From Polyangiaceae bacterium (GTDB lineage Bacteria; Myxococcota_A; Polyangia; Polyangiales; Polyangiaceae), in contig JAPYTK010000017.1 in the NCBI GenBank assembly GCA_029941785.1, positions 1 to 45,617 of the forward strand: a stretch of DNA of 45,617 nt. The letters are read 5' to 3'. This document shows positions 25,901 to 34,281 of this stretch, piece by piece (the first letter of the stretch is position 1; the number at the start of each line of letters is the position of its first letter). The notes under the pieces were generated by a model. It had not been told where the DNA came from. It made no database searches and saw only the letters and a program-made list of their open reading frames with translations. Position numbers and translations under genes: made by a program.

Positions 25901-26597
25901 CGTCTTTTTCCGGATTGTAGTCGTCGCCCACGAAGTCGTAGCCGCCGACAACGCGTGCAGTAGGAAAACTACCGGGCTCGATAATGGCCGAATCGTTGTT
26001 CTCGTGATCTTTGGGATCCCCACTTCCGCCAAAATCGGCGTGAAAGTAATCGATACCCGAGTCGACGATGCCGATCCGTATCCCCTGGCCTTGAAGGCCG
26101 AACGGTGGTGACCAAAGTTCAGGGGCGCGGGTGACGGGCACGGCGCTCAGCAACTGTCGTTGAAACGTCGGTACGATCTCGACGCGCGCCACGCCCTCGA
26201 CAGCACGAAGGCGCTCGACGGCTCGCCTCGGCGCTCGCACTTGAAAGGCATTCGCGAGCCGGGTGAAAACCGCCGTCACGGTCGCTCCCGTCGCCTCGAT
26301 GAGCGGTCTGCGCTCCGCCTGCCGCTCTCGCAAGTAGGCGATGTGCTGCTTCACGCGCGCGCCGATCGACGAATTCGTCCAATCGATGCTCTCGTGGGGA
26401 GCGGGCCTGACGACCGCCACCGCCGCCGGCTCGGCGAAAACGACGTAGTACGCCTCATGCTGTCGCTCGACATCGTCCACCTCGAGCGACGCAGCCGCGA
26501 TCTGCGTCGCCCCGGGCTCGCTCGGGACAACACAACCACCCATCAAAACGAGGCTCGCGGCGACGAGCCCGGAAAAGACGAAGAATGGTCGCTTCAT
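22917..26597 (-). CDS. subtilisin-like serine protease (S8) with PA domain, lipobox and MYXO-CTERM-like tail
   Basis: 1226-residue secreted protease. The N-terminal signal ends in LMGGC (Cys22), a lipobox. A propeptide-like region follows to about residue 165. The catalytic triad is D179 (GIVDSGID), H251 (GGHGTHVAG) and S587 (GTSMATPVVAG). A protease-associated (PA) domain is inserted at about 400-520 (PAEACSTIENAAALKGNIALIDRG). The 590 residues after the catalytic core include Fn3-like and CARDB-like beta domains. The last 36 residues run GGCACSL..., a hydrophobic helix (PFLLLLLGAWW) and RRRGRD, which matches the MYXO-CTERM sorting signal (Cys, membrane helix, Arg cluster). Having both anchors is unusual. 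It is divergent from the SUMF1-like gene. Confidence 0.92.
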   Translation of the reverse strand: MKRPFFVFSGLVAASLVLMGGCVVPSEPGATQIAAASLEVDDVERQHEAYYVVFAEPAAVAVVRPAPHESIDWTNSSIGARVKQHIAYLRERQAERRPLIEATGATVTAVFTRLANAFQVRAPRRAVERLRAVEGVARVEIVPTFQRQLLSAVPVTRAPELWSPPFGLQGQGIRIGIVDSGIDYFHADFGGSGDPKDHENNDSAIIEPGSFPTARVVGGYDFVGDDYNPEKDETSEPQPDPDPLDCALGGHGTHVAGIAAGGGVTKDGKPFSGPYQLSLDPASFEVGPGVAPRADLYALRVFGCGGATQFLAAALERAADPNEDDDLSDRLDVVNASLGSSYGLQSQTNAELVRNLTAAGSLFVAAAGNDGATFYVTGSPGNYPESLSVAASVDRAFLALSVDAPEGAIGEIAAVEGHFTTPLSSDEPVSGTLVGAQPAEACSTIENAAALKGNIALIDRGSCSFLSKFERAVAAGAKAAVLIDDEFNAFPFEMGGGSPGDVPIPGVMIRRVDGEGLAKTLPQGVEITLDAGKRYAGPSAELFASYSSRGPSAVGNMLKPEITGPGSGILSAAVAKGHEASNKQGTSMATPVVAGAVALLRQAEPTLTPEQLKARMMNTAFRLSDEEEVPFPVSRQGAGRLDVAEAVAEPVMAYAEATDGRVAVSFGSLVIDEPTTREATVIVDNRGEVDRAFAMSVSQQFALPGVRFEVQPATLAVAAGATATVTVKLIVDPAELGKPDPDPHTPIYQYDLPRHYLSEAAGYLRFEGSDGLGSLALPVHGVVRAAAQRRAGQVIACAGEPYLTVPIVGSSAHPGPVVTALQLVEVHEENPDVAENPALAMRDVRAYGVGSNRSTADSFDDLTLYFGISVAGEWTTPARGQLSTIGVLLDVDDDDDADHMIVAEALNKKAKYADVLASSTYRLETGERLDTRRYLNIVPANKHDTAPFNNNVAVLSVLAHELGLDERTESLRFLVFASVAGEGTEYTEWQTLDMTTSRLDTAKLAPEMGKPVYGGHDAVRVAVDQTAVDGETPTELPQLLLFHHNNVAGQRWELVDLSTPQIEALKASVNLPQRVDPGQRFVSEINVSNVGESLARGIEVKGEVDGAKLDVITTAGLKCEAGSTLDCRIEEIPAGSSFTIRFQLIAGDDNAADAPSMEVSFQSDVGCQHVATGAATWRLADDGGQRFDTSGGCACSLEPSARPPIVYPFLLLLLGAWWRRRGRDAS

Positions 26598-26654
26598 GGG
26601 GTAGGCAGCCTAACGCGCTTCATCCTGAAAGTCCGGTTCGAAATGCGTAGTGAA

Positions 26655-26690
26655 CCTTGCTTCCAAGGCCTCGGCGCACCAAGCTGAGGC
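26655..26690 (+). promoter_or_regulatory. tandem leader hairpins covering the ribosome-binding site of the SUMF1-like gene
   Basis: CCTTG-CTTC-CAAGG (26655-26668) is followed by GCCTCGGC (26668-26675), loop GCACCAA, and GCTGAGGC (26683-26690), which pairs over 8 bp with one G-U. The second stem contains the only Shine-Dalgarno-like GAGG, 4 bases before the ATG at 26694, so it would hide it. The two hairpins share one base and cannot both form fully, which suggests a switch. Confidence 0.45.
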
Positions 26691-26693
26691 GCG

Positions 26694-27911
26694 ATGGGGT
26701 CGACTCGCACACCGCCGATAATTTATTCCATCCGCGCTGCAAGTCTGCTGATGTGGGGAGGCCTCCTCGGCGCGTGCAACGAAGCTCCAAGCAGTGGGGA
26801 AACCGCGCCCGCCAACGATCCGCAGCCCTCGGCGACGACCACCACCACCGCCGTCACGAAGCCCCCTCCCCCCACCGCCTCGGCGACTAGCTCATCGAAA
26901 GCCACCCCGGCGCCACCAGGCTGGGGCGACCGGACACAATGGACCGGAACGCTCGCGGAGCAAAACGCGCTTCTCTTTGAGCAGATTGCGCATTTTCACA
27001 AACCGACTGGCGAGCAGCTCGAACAGATCGAACAGATCTTCGCGGCGAGTCCTCGACTCGGGCAAGGCAATCCCAAAGCCGCGCGCCATCCCATGTCTCC
27101 AGACGCTTGCCGCGAGAAGCTCGCCCAAACCAAGACCCGCTACGAGGATCGGAGCGCCGAGGCGACTTGCGGCGGACCGTACATGGCTCCGCTTTACGAT
27201 CCCACCAAAGAGACAGCGAAAGACGCCCGAGTGTGTATCGACCGATTCGAGTTCCCGAACATTCCCTGCGTGTACCCGGTCACCTGGGTCAGCGCGAGGG
27301 AGGCCGTTCAGATCTGCCAAGCCTTCGGAAAGCGTCTCTGTGATGCACACGAATGGGAAGGAGCCTGCGCCGGCCAGCTCACGCCGCCCGATTACGACTT
27401 CTCCCTGGCGAAGCGCATGAAACAGGCCGACGCCCTGCGGACCATGCGCAAGCGACAGAACCACCTTATCGAGAAGAGCAAGCGGTGGGCCTACGGACCC
27501 GAATACCAAAAAGGCATCTGCGCCACCGGCAGTCGAAAGAGCAAACGCTGCGGAGTTGGCTGGAGAAAGTGCGGCACGAACACCTACCCGGCCGGCGCCT
27601 TTCCCAAGTGCGTCAGTCCACTGGGCGTCTACGACATACACGGCAACGCCGCCGAACACATGAACCTCCCCGTGTTAGCCGAACAAATGGCAAGCTCGCC
27701 TTCACAGAAGTACGGCCACACCGAAATGAAGGGCAGCTGGTTCGTCTTCGATCAGATCCGGGCGCACAAGGATCACTGCCGCTGGCGCGCGCCCTACTGG
27801 CACGGCAACCGCGTGATGAGCAAGGGCAGCCATCAGAACTATCACCTGGGCTTTCGCTGCTGCAAATCGATCGGCGGAGCGAACGCCGAGCCCTCTCGCG
27901 ATCCCAAATAG
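26694..27911 (+). CDS. SUMF1/formylglycine-generating-enzyme-like lipoprotein, probably non-catalytic
   Basis: 405 residues. The signal peptide ends GLLGAC, then a Thr/Pro/Ser linker to about residue 75. The C-terminal domain shows the FGE-sulfatase (C-type-lectin-like) pattern: PVTWVSAREAVQICQAFGKRLCDAHEWEGAC, GVYDIHGNAAEH, KGSWF and HLGFRCC. In true formylglycine-generating enzymes two Cys (CxxxxC) bind copper; here the site reads H-C362-RWRA-P367, so the second Cys is missing. It is therefore likely a binding or structural protein of this fold. Many Myxococcota have such proteins, often linked to Ser/Thr kinases. The start codon ATG at 26694 has GAGG before it, within a hairpin. Confidence 0.88.
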   Translation: MGSTRTPPIIYSIRAASLLMWGGLLGACNEAPSSGETAPANDPQPSATTTTTAVTKPPPPTASATSSSKATPAPPGWGDRTQWTGTLAEQNALLFEQIAHFHKPTGEQLEQIEQIFAASPRLGQGNPKAARHPMSPDACREKLAQTKTRYEDRSAEATCGGPYMAPLYDPTKETAKDARVCIDRFEFPNIPCVYPVTWVSAREAVQICQAFGKRLCDAHEWEGACAGQLTPPDYDFSLAKRMKQADALRTMRKRQNHLIEKSKRWAYGPEYQKGICATGSRKSKRCGVGWRKCGTNTYPAGAFPKCVSPLGVYDIHGNAAEHMNLPVLAEQMASSPSQKYGHTEMKGSWFVFDQIRAHKDHCRWRAPYWHGNRVMSKGSHQNYHLGFRCCKSIGGANAEPSRDPK

Positions 27912-27915
27912 ACGA

Positions 27916-28016
27916 AGGCGCCGCCGGCTCGGTGCTTTGCAGCACGTGACCTGACGGCGCCTCGTACCTCGGCATCAGGCCGAGGTCGTCGTGTCGAGAT
28001 CCTAGGGAGTCTCGAC
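27916..28016. terminator. three hairpins in the convergent gap after the SUMF1-like and PPC genes
   Basis: AGGCGCCG/CGGCGCCT (27916-27923 with 27955-27962, enclosing a smaller GCTTTGCAGC stem), CCTCGGC-ATCAG-GCCGAGG (27967-27985), and GTCGAGA-N10-TCTCGAC (27993-28016). The last one overlaps the stop codon of the PPC gene. All are perfect and symmetrical, so they can act on both strands as a bidirectional terminator. Confidence 0.65.
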
Positions 28017-29528
28017 GTGGATACCGCAAGCGTAGTTCGTCGTGAGCACGTTCGGGTCCCGATCGGCTCCTTCGATCTTGAGGTAATAATTGCCCGTCTG
28101 GTTGACGACGATCTTCGGCTTGCTCGCCGAGGTCGACTGCGCCCAGTACAGGTTCTTCGTCTTGGTTTCCGACTCGGTCTGAAGGGGGTTGTTCAGGTCA
28201 CCCTCTCGATAGATGGAGAACGTGGGAGAGATGAGCCCGGTCCCACCACGCACGGACGTGCAGGTAAGAATGATGTTCTGACCCTGCTGCGCTTGGAAGC
28301 TCCACCAATCCGTGTCCGCCCCCCACGCCGTGGCGTCAGAGCTGATGTCTTCACTGTTGAGTGTTCCACCGATGTAGTGGCTATATAGCATCGGGTTGCC
28401 CGAGTTGACTTGGCCAACCGCGACGCTCGCGCTCATCGAGTCGTCGTTCGGCTCCACCTCTTGCGGATTCTCGTAGTCGGTCGACCGCGTCTGAATATGA
28501 TAGAAGGGGTTGCCTCCGATATCGTCGACTGCCTCGCCGTTCACCTCGACAATGAGATTCGTGGCCGTCGGAGAGATGGCCGCCCAAATGCGCCGACGCT
28601 GAGAGTTGTCGATGTCTTCGGCCACGTTGACCTCAGAGAGAATGTTTCCGTCCTGATCGCGCACGCGGACGAGGTCCGGATCCATGCTCGAGCCCTCGCC
28701 TTTGGCCGCGAAGTACACGTAGAAGGTATTCGTCCCGTCCCGGCGAGCCATCGAGAACATATCGACATCGTCCTTGGCGGAGAAGGTGCCGGACGCATAA
28801 CCGTAATCGGTGATCCCCGAAGTGCCCTCGGACACGGTCATCGCTTGAGCATCCATCACCGTGCCGTTGGGCTCAGCATCGAGGTTGTGCTGCGGATACT
28901 GAGGGAAATCGATTGGCACCGCGTACACGCGATACATGAAGCTCGGCCCCCCTTCGGGAGTCTGTCCGTCAAACGCCGTGCTCGCGTCTTCGATCTTGAG
29001 ACAGTAGGTGCCGGCCTTGACGAAGCGGTAGTTGAGCTCACTGTCATCGCTGCTCGAGTAAGGCGCGTAGTTGTTTTGCGCCAGCTGCTCCTCGCCCGTC
29101 TCGTTGTACAGGGTCATGACGGTATCGATCATGTCGTTCTTGCCGTCAGGATTCGCGTCGGTACCGATGCTCCACCAGTCGCCGTCGTTGGCCACCGTGA
29201 ACTTGAAAAAGTCGGTGTCGCCCGCGGGATCGATCGCGCCGCCGTCGTACTGAAAAAACGGAAGCATCAAGGAGTTGGTCGCCTGCTCGAGTTCGACCGC
29301 GTCACCGCAATTCGTGCTCTCGTCGGGCGTCATCATCCCGGTGGTCGTTGGGCCGGACATCGTACTGGTCGACGACACGGTCGACGACACGGTGGTCACC
29401 GAGCCGCTACCGCCGGCACCACCGGCACCACCGGATCCGGTCTCCTCGGCATCGCCACCACAGCCCGATCCAAGAAGAAACACTCCACCAAACAGCGCAA
29501 AACAAGACGACAATCGCACGATATTCAT
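28002..29528 (-). CDS. lipoprotein with PPC (pre-peptidase C-terminal-like) repeats
   Basis: 508 residues from the ATG at 29528, with GGGGAGAAG upstream; a GTG one codon earlier is an alternative. The signal ends LLGSGC, followed by a Gly/Ser/Thr linker that includes a VSSTVSST repeat. At least three beta-sandwich repeats of PPC type are visible, each with the D-F/W-F core: GDTDFFKFTV...GTYCLKIE, KDDVDMFSMA...TFYVYFAA and DTDWWSFQA...GNYYLKIE, introduced by acidic EPN motifs (DAEPNGTVMDAQ, EVEPNDDSMSAS). No catalytic domain accompanies them, so it is a surface binding or structural protein. It converges on the SUMF1-like gene. Confidence 0.82.
   Translation of the reverse strand: MNIVRLSSCFALFGGVFLLGSGCGGDAEETGSGGAGGAGGSGSVTTVSSTVSSTSTMSGPTTTGMMTPDESTNCGDAVELEQATNSLMLPFFQYDGGAIDPAGDTDFFKFTVANDGDWWSIGTDANPDGKNDMIDTVMTLYNETGEEQLAQNNYAPYSSSDDSELNYRFVKAGTYCLKIEDASTAFDGQTPEGGPSFMYRVYAVPIDFPQYPQHNLDAEPNGTVMDAQAMTVSEGTSGITDYGYASGTFSAKDDVDMFSMARRDGTNTFYVYFAAKGEGSSMDPDLVRVRDQDGNILSEVNVAEDIDNSQRRRIWAAISPTATNLIVEVNGEAVDDIGGNPFYHIQTRSTDYENPQEVEPNDDSMSASVAVGQVNSGNPMLYSHYIGGTLNSEDISSDATAWGADTDWWSFQAQQGQNIILTCTSVRGGTGLISPTFSIYREGDLNNPLQTESETKTKNLYWAQSTSASKPKIVVNQTGNYYLKIEGADRDPNVLTTNYACGIHVETP
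29367..29390. repeat. two tandem 12-bp repeats GGTCGACGACAC
   Basis: Perfect duplication within the linker of the PPC lipoprotein, coding VSST twice on the minus strand. A third partial unit begins at 29391. Length changes here would only alter the linker. Confidence 0.8.
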
Positions 29529-29737
29529 CACACTTCTCCCCGGAGGTGGGCCCGGTTCGTAACCATGGGACCCTTATGAATGACAAGCAAACGCGCTCTT
29601 ACTCAACGCGTAATCATGGACTCTCTAGCGCTTTCTTGGTCTTTGTTCCAGAACTTCGGGCTCTGAGCCCACTCCGCTGCCGCATGAGATGACCGGTCCC
29701 CTGCCCTCCGAGGCGCAGGATCGGGGCTGCGGGGCCG

Positions 29738-30775
29738 TCACACCTCGATGTCGATCTCCCGCCGCCACGCGGGATCGTCATCCTCGCCCAGCTTTCCCTG
29801 TTCGGCCCGACGAAGCAGGCGCCACACTTGAGGCCCCATCAAATCGAGGTCCGTGGATGTGAAGTTCTCACCCCCAAACTCCTGAATTGCCTTCGTTTGT
29901 GCCCGCAAAATCGCCACGTCCTGACCAAAGATCTTCATGGCGACGGGATAGAGCACCAGCTTGATCAACCAAGCGGGCAGGCGGGACACACGAAAGCTCA
30001 CGACCGCGTACATGCGCGTATGAAAGTCGTCGACCGGCGTACATATCGAGGTGACCATGAAATGCGTATCTTCGCCCAAGGCGTATTCGACCTGAGCCAC
30101 CGATGGCAAGATGAAGCGGTCGAAGTGCCTCACCGTCCCACCTCTGGGAGCCAAGATCCGCGCGGCCATGCCCTCGGGCCGCGGCTCGCCGACGTACTCG
30201 GTCTGCACCCGATCGGCTTGTCGCGTCACGATCGCCTTGATCCGGTTGCGCTCGCCGCTGCCGCGAAACAGCCCCCCGTGAAGAAACGCCGTGTGCGGCA
30301 CATCGAGCGCGTTTTCCACAGTCGCGTGCAGTGTCGCCTCCGTCTCGACCGTGCGGCGCACGGTGCTGTAGCCGCACTCCGTCAACAAAGGGAGACGAAA
30401 GGGCTCGCTCGGAGGCTCGACGTCCGGCTGCATGAAGACCCAAACGTAGCCCTCACTCTCGCGGGTAGCGTAGTGGGGCACGATGCTCCGCTTGAAGCCA
30501 GGCGAGGTGCACAGGCTCGGCACCTTCCGGCAGTGTCCGCCACCGTCGAAACGCCAACCATGATAGGCGCACTCGAGTTGGCCGTCAGAGACCCGTCCGA
30601 GAGACAAGGGGACATTACGGTGTGCGCAGCGGTCGAGGAGCGCCGCGGCTTTGCCGTCCTCGGCCCGAAACAAGACCAGCGGCGTGCCGAGCACGGTCCG
30701 CGCAAGAGGGGTGGAGCCCAATTCGCGCACGAGGCAAGCGATGTACCAAGCCTCCGTCACCCGGATGGCGGACAC
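29738..30775 (-). CDS. Rieske non-haem iron oxygenase
   Basis: 345 residues from the GTG at 30773-30775, chosen because family members begin 5-25 residues before the WY motif (here W10-Y11); the frame is open to about 30952 but would then overlap the divergent FG-GAP gene. The Rieske [2Fe-2S] site is C50-A-H52 and C69-AYH72 (CAHRN, CAYHGW). The mononuclear iron site is ENALDVPHTAFLHGG (two His; the Asp ligand is expected further on). It resembles oxygenases acting on aromatic, sterol or pigment precursors; no reductase gene is near. GAGGGTGG lies before the GTG. The substrate is unknown. Confidence 0.87.
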   Translation of the reverse strand: MSAIRVTEAWYIACLVRELGSTPLARTVLGTPLVLFRAEDGKAAALLDRCAHRNVPLSLGRVSDGQLECAYHGWRFDGGGHCRKVPSLCTSPGFKRSIVPHYATRESEGYVWVFMQPDVEPPSEPFRLPLLTECGYSTVRRTVETEATLHATVENALDVPHTAFLHGGLFRGSGERNRIKAIVTRQADRVQTEYVGEPRPEGMAARILAPRGGTVRHFDRFILPSVAQVEYALGEDTHFMVTSICTPVDDFHTRMYAVVSFRVSRLPAWLIKLVLYPVAMKIFGQDVAILRAQTKAIQEFGGENFTSTDLDLMGPQVWRLLRRAEQGKLGEDDDPAWRREIDIEV

Positions 30776-30940
30776 GTGTCCACCACCCTCGACGATTCTC
30801 CGGCTTGCTGCCAACGGCGCGTCCACGATTCGATTGTGGCGCTGCGACGGCCGAATGTCACGCAACAGCCACGCAAAGCCACTCGCCCGTGGGCCTGAGC
30901 GTAGGTGGTGCTCAAACCCAGGCTGCGTTATTCTCATGGC

Positions 30941-33046
30941 ATGCGTCGTCACTTGTGGCTTCTTTCAGCTGCCGCTGTGCTCCTCGCCGCTCGTCCAGGA
31001 ACGACTGGCTCAGGGTGCGATTGTGATGGTGAACGACAAACCGGCTTCACGACGATCACCGCCGCATCGAGCGGTGTCGGGGGCGCCGGCGGAAGCATCG
31101 ATGACGACAACAGCTGCAACAACCAAGCTGAGAACGGAATCTTCGATCCCGTCGAAGAATGCGCATTCACGGGCCCGCCAAGCGGCGATCCCTATCCCGA
31201 CTGGGACGATGTGGTGATGACCCCGGTCGTCGTGAACCTCAACGACGACAACGGCGACAACGTGGTGGACTTGACCGACATCCCTGACGTGGCGTTCATC
31301 AGCTATCGACTGCAAGAAGACGGCTGCTGCGGCCAAAACGGGGTGCTGCGGGTGGCGTCAGGTCGTTGCCAAGACGACGGGAAAATGAAGCTCCATTACT
31401 CGATCGGCGCCACAGAAATTGAAAAGGATACGGGCCAAGCAGACGTCTGGCTCGACAACTCTGGCGGCCTGGCGGTAGGCGACATCGACGCTGACGGCTC
31501 CGTCGACCTCGTCGCGACCGTCAACGGCGGCGGCACCGTCGCCTTCGAGAAAGACGGCAAGGTAAAATGGCTGCAGCTCGAGCACCCGAAAAGCGGCGAG
31601 GACCATTACGCCGGCACCGCGCCGTCGTTGGCCGATCTCGACGCCGACGGAAAGCCAGAGGTCATTCAGGGCCGCGTCGCCCTCAACGGCGCAGACGGCA
31701 CGCTCAAGTGGAAGGGCGAAGGGTCCGTCGGTACGAACGGATTCATGGGGCCTGTTTCCGTCGTGAGCGATCCTGATCTGGACGGCCAACTCAACGTGCT
31801 CGCCGGCAACACGATGTATGGCGCCGACGGCACCGTCATGTGGACGTACGACTTCGCCGACCCATCAACCCAGGAGCTGTGCCAGGGTGGCGACAAGTGG
31901 CCATGCACGGGCTTCACGGCCGTTGGCAATTTCGACAAAGATCCTCAAGGCGAAATCGTGATCGTCCGGATGGGTGCTGTTTACATCCTCGAACATGACG
32001 GCAAGCTCTTGGAGCATAACGGGCTCAAAGCCAAGATCGCCATCCCGGTCGACGGCTGCGCGAAGAACGAAGGGGGCCCGCCAACCGTCGCCGACTTCGA
32101 TGGAGATGGCGAGGCCGAAGTCGGCGTAGCCGGTGCAGACTTTTACATCGTCGCCGACCTCGAATGCCTCGCCGATCCCGTCCCCTCAGAATGCGATTCA
32201 CGGGGCATTCGCTGGAAGGTCCCCAACAAGGACTGCAGCTCGCGGGTCACCGGGTCGAGCGTGTTCGATTTCGACGGCGATGGCGAAGCCGAAGTCGTCT
32301 ACAACGACGAGAAGAACTTTCGGGTCTTGAGCGGTTCGACCGGGGAGGAACTTCTCTCCATCGCCAACCGGTCCCATACCCGACTCGAGATGCCCATCGT
32401 GGCGGACGTCGATGGCGACGGAAACGCCGAAATCGTATTCATCGAGAACGGAAGCGACGCGAGTGGAATTCAAATCTGGGGTAGCAAGACGAACTCTTGG
32501 GTCGCGACCCGCCGCATCTGGAATCAGCACAGCTACCACGTCACGAACGTCGGCGAGCTTGGCGAAATACCCACCACGGAGCCCGTCAATTGGCTTGAGC
32601 CAACGAGCGCAACGCCCCTCGGCTTGATGAACAATTTTCGCCAAAACCTACCGGACTACGACATCTTTCAAGCGCCCGATCTGACGGTCTCCCTCAGCGC
32701 GAGCGGTACCTGCCCGATCCTCGAGTTGACAGCGGAGGTGTGCAACATTGGCGCCTTGGTCGTCGGTTACGGCGTACCCGTTCACTTTTACGACAACGAG
32801 ACCGAAAAGGAGATCAGCTGCAAGGGCGGGCCCGCCCTCACCCAATTCCCTATCAATCCGGGCAACTGCGAAGATGTGATTTGTAGCTGGGATGGCGCGC
32901 CCGAACAGCCGCTCACGGTCGACATACGCGCGTGCGTCGACAACGCCAACTATGCATGCACAGGAGACGGTGAGCACGTCGAGTGTCATGAAGAAAACAA
33001 CCGCGACGACTACCAGGGCGACGGTTGCGCAGAGGCCCCCAAGTAG
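30941..33046 (+). CDS. secreted FG-GAP/VCBS repeat (integrin-like beta-propeller) protein
   Basis: 701 residues with an N-terminal signal peptide (MRRHLWLLSAAAVLLAA) and no clear lipobox. At least six calcium-binding loops of FG-GAP type, each close to DxDGDGxxD/E, are spread over residues 80-520: DDNGDNVVDLTD, DIDADGSVDLV, DLDADGKPEV, DFDGDGEAEVG, DFDGDGEAEVV, DVDGDGNAEIV. These fit a seven-bladed propeller. The last 130 residues start PDLTVSLSASG and look like a CARDB-type beta domain with several Cys pairs. It is probably a surface or secreted adhesion or structural protein. The ATG at 30941 has no Shine-Dalgarno sequence but TATTCT lies 6 bases upstream. Confidence 0.85.
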   Translation: MRRHLWLLSAAAVLLAARPGTTGSGCDCDGERQTGFTTITAASSGVGGAGGSIDDDNSCNNQAENGIFDPVEECAFTGPPSGDPYPDWDDVVMTPVVVNLNDDNGDNVVDLTDIPDVAFISYRLQEDGCCGQNGVLRVASGRCQDDGKMKLHYSIGATEIEKDTGQADVWLDNSGGLAVGDIDADGSVDLVATVNGGGTVAFEKDGKVKWLQLEHPKSGEDHYAGTAPSLADLDADGKPEVIQGRVALNGADGTLKWKGEGSVGTNGFMGPVSVVSDPDLDGQLNVLAGNTMYGADGTVMWTYDFADPSTQELCQGGDKWPCTGFTAVGNFDKDPQGEIVIVRMGAVYILEHDGKLLEHNGLKAKIAIPVDGCAKNEGGPPTVADFDGDGEAEVGVAGADFYIVADLECLADPVPSECDSRGIRWKVPNKDCSSRVTGSSVFDFDGDGEAEVVYNDEKNFRVLSGSTGEELLSIANRSHTRLEMPIVADVDGDGNAEIVFIENGSDASGIQIWGSKTNSWVATRRIWNQHSYHVTNVGELGEIPTTEPVNWLEPTSATPLGLMNNFRQNLPDYDIFQAPDLTVSLSASGTCPILELTAEVCNIGALVVGYGVPVHFYDNETEKEISCKGGPALTQFPINPGNCEDVICSWDGAPEQPLTVDIRACVDNANYACTGDGEHVECHEENNRDDYQGDGCAEAPK

Positions 33047-33066
33047 ATAGAGCGGACGGTGCACCC

Positions 33067-33945
33067 ATGCCCCGCGCACAGGCCAACGGAATCGACCTCG
33101 AATACGAATGCATCGGCGATGGCGTGCCGCTGCTACTCATCATGGGGATCGGTGCACAGCTCATCCATTGGCCGGGGGGTCTGTGCGAGCGGCTCGTCGC
33201 CCAGGGCTTCAAGGTGATTCGGTTTGACAATCGGGACACGGGTCTGTCGACGAAAATCGAGGGTGCCCCGACACACAAGACCTGGACCATGGTCACCCGC
33301 GGGCTGCTCGGCCTCCAGGTCGAGGCTCCGTACACATTGGACGATATGGCCGATGACGCCGTCGGTTTGCTCGATGCACTCAAAATCGAGCGTGCCCATG
33401 TGGTCGGCGCCTCGATGGGAGGCATGATCGCGCAAACGATGGCGCTGCGACACCCGGAGCGTCTGTTCACTCTCACCTCGATCATGTCACACCCCGGGGA
33501 CATCAAATACGCGGTGGGCACGCCGAAATCCCTGCTTCGGCTCTTGGCCCCAGCTCCGACCAATCGGAACGAAGCGATGGACAATGCGATCGCGTTTTAC
33601 GCTGCCACGGGGAGCACGGGCTTCGAGCAAGACGAGGTCATGATCCGTACGCGGGCAGGCCATGCTTTTGACCGCTGCTTCTATCCGCAGGGCTTCAAGC
33701 GACAGATGGCCGCGATTCTGGCGAGCGGAAGTCGTTCGCAGGCCCTCAAGTACCTACGCGTGCCCACACTGGTGATCCACGGCTCCGCTGACTGTTTGAT
33801 CCGGCCCGCCGGTGGGCGTGCCACCGCCCAGGCCATCCCCGGCGCAAAGCTCGAAATCGTCGAAGGGATGGGACATGATCTGCCTGAGGGCGCGTGGCCC
33901 CTGGTGGTCGCAGCCATCAGCCAGCACGCTCAACCTCAGCGCTGA
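33067..33945 (+). CDS. alpha/beta fold hydrolase
   Basis: 292 residues, 20 bp behind the FG-GAP gene and probably cotranscribed. No signal peptide. The oxyanion region is MGIGAQLIHWP, the conserved FDNRDTGLS loop follows, and the nucleophile elbow is VGASMGG (S116). The acid is in HGSADCLI and the His in GMGHDLP, completing the triad. The layout resembles methylesterases of the RdmC/aclacinomycin type and proline-iminopeptidase-like hydrolases. The substrate is unknown. It converges on the pterin dehydratase with a 5-bp gap. Confidence 0.9.
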   Translation: MPRAQANGIDLEYECIGDGVPLLLIMGIGAQLIHWPGGLCERLVAQGFKVIRFDNRDTGLSTKIEGAPTHKTWTMVTRGLLGLQVEAPYTLDDMADDAVGLLDALKIERAHVVGASMGGMIAQTMALRHPERLFTLTSIMSHPGDIKYAVGTPKSLLRLLAPAPTNRNEAMDNAIAFYAATGSTGFEQDEVMIRTRAGHAFDRCFYPQGFKRQMAAILASGSRSQALKYLRVPTLVIHGSADCLIRPAGGRATAQAIPGAKLEIVEGMGHDLPEGAWPLVVAAISQHAQPQR

Positions 33946-33950
33946 TCCAC

Positions 33951-34235
33951 TCAGAGCAAAGCGTCGATCGCGCGCGCCAAATCCACATCACGCTGACTGA
34001 TCCCGCCCGCATCGTGCGTCTGGAGATCGATGCGCACCGTGCTGTAGACGTTGAACCACTCCGGATGATGATTGGCTCGCTCCGCCAAGAGGGCCACCTT
34101 CGACATGAACCCAAAAGCCTCGATGAAACTTCCGAACTTCAACTCGCGGCGCAGTTTGCCATCGTGAAGACTCCAGTCTTCCAAGATCACGAGCGCTTCT
34201 TGAATATCCGCGTCACTCAATTTGGCAACCGACAT
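33951..34235 (-). CDS. 4a-hydroxytetrahydrobiopterin dehydratase (pterin-4a-carbinolamine dehydratase)
   Basis: 94 residues from the ATG at 34233-34235, preceded by GGAAGG; ATGs further up in frame lack a ribosome-binding site. The signature is [20 protein letters not shown] with the catalytic His pair, then [15 protein letters not shown], all diagnostic of PCD/PhhB. It dehydrates the 4a-hydroxy pterin made by aromatic amino-acid hydroxylases, or serves molybdopterin or another pterin pathway. No hydroxylase gene is in the window, though a QueD/PTPS-like gene lies at 12664. It is divergent from the Cys-rich lipoprotein. Confidence 0.95.
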   Translation of the reverse strand: MSVAKLSDADIQEALVILEDWSLHDGKLRRELKFGSFIEAFGFMSKVALLAERANHHPEWFNVYSTVRIDLQTHDAGGISQRDVDLARAIDALL

Positions 34236-34281
34236 ATAGCCTTCCATAAACATACCGGGCCGCGATGTCATCAGTGCATAG

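Noticed and set aside
28410-29579. 389-codon open frame on the plus strand
   Set aside because: Antisense to the PPC lipoprotein, which has clear domains and a signal peptide.
30776-30952. N-terminal extension of the Rieske oxygenase
   Set aside because: It would overlap the start of the divergent FG-GAP gene and has no family-like sequence; the GTG at 30775 fits the family start.
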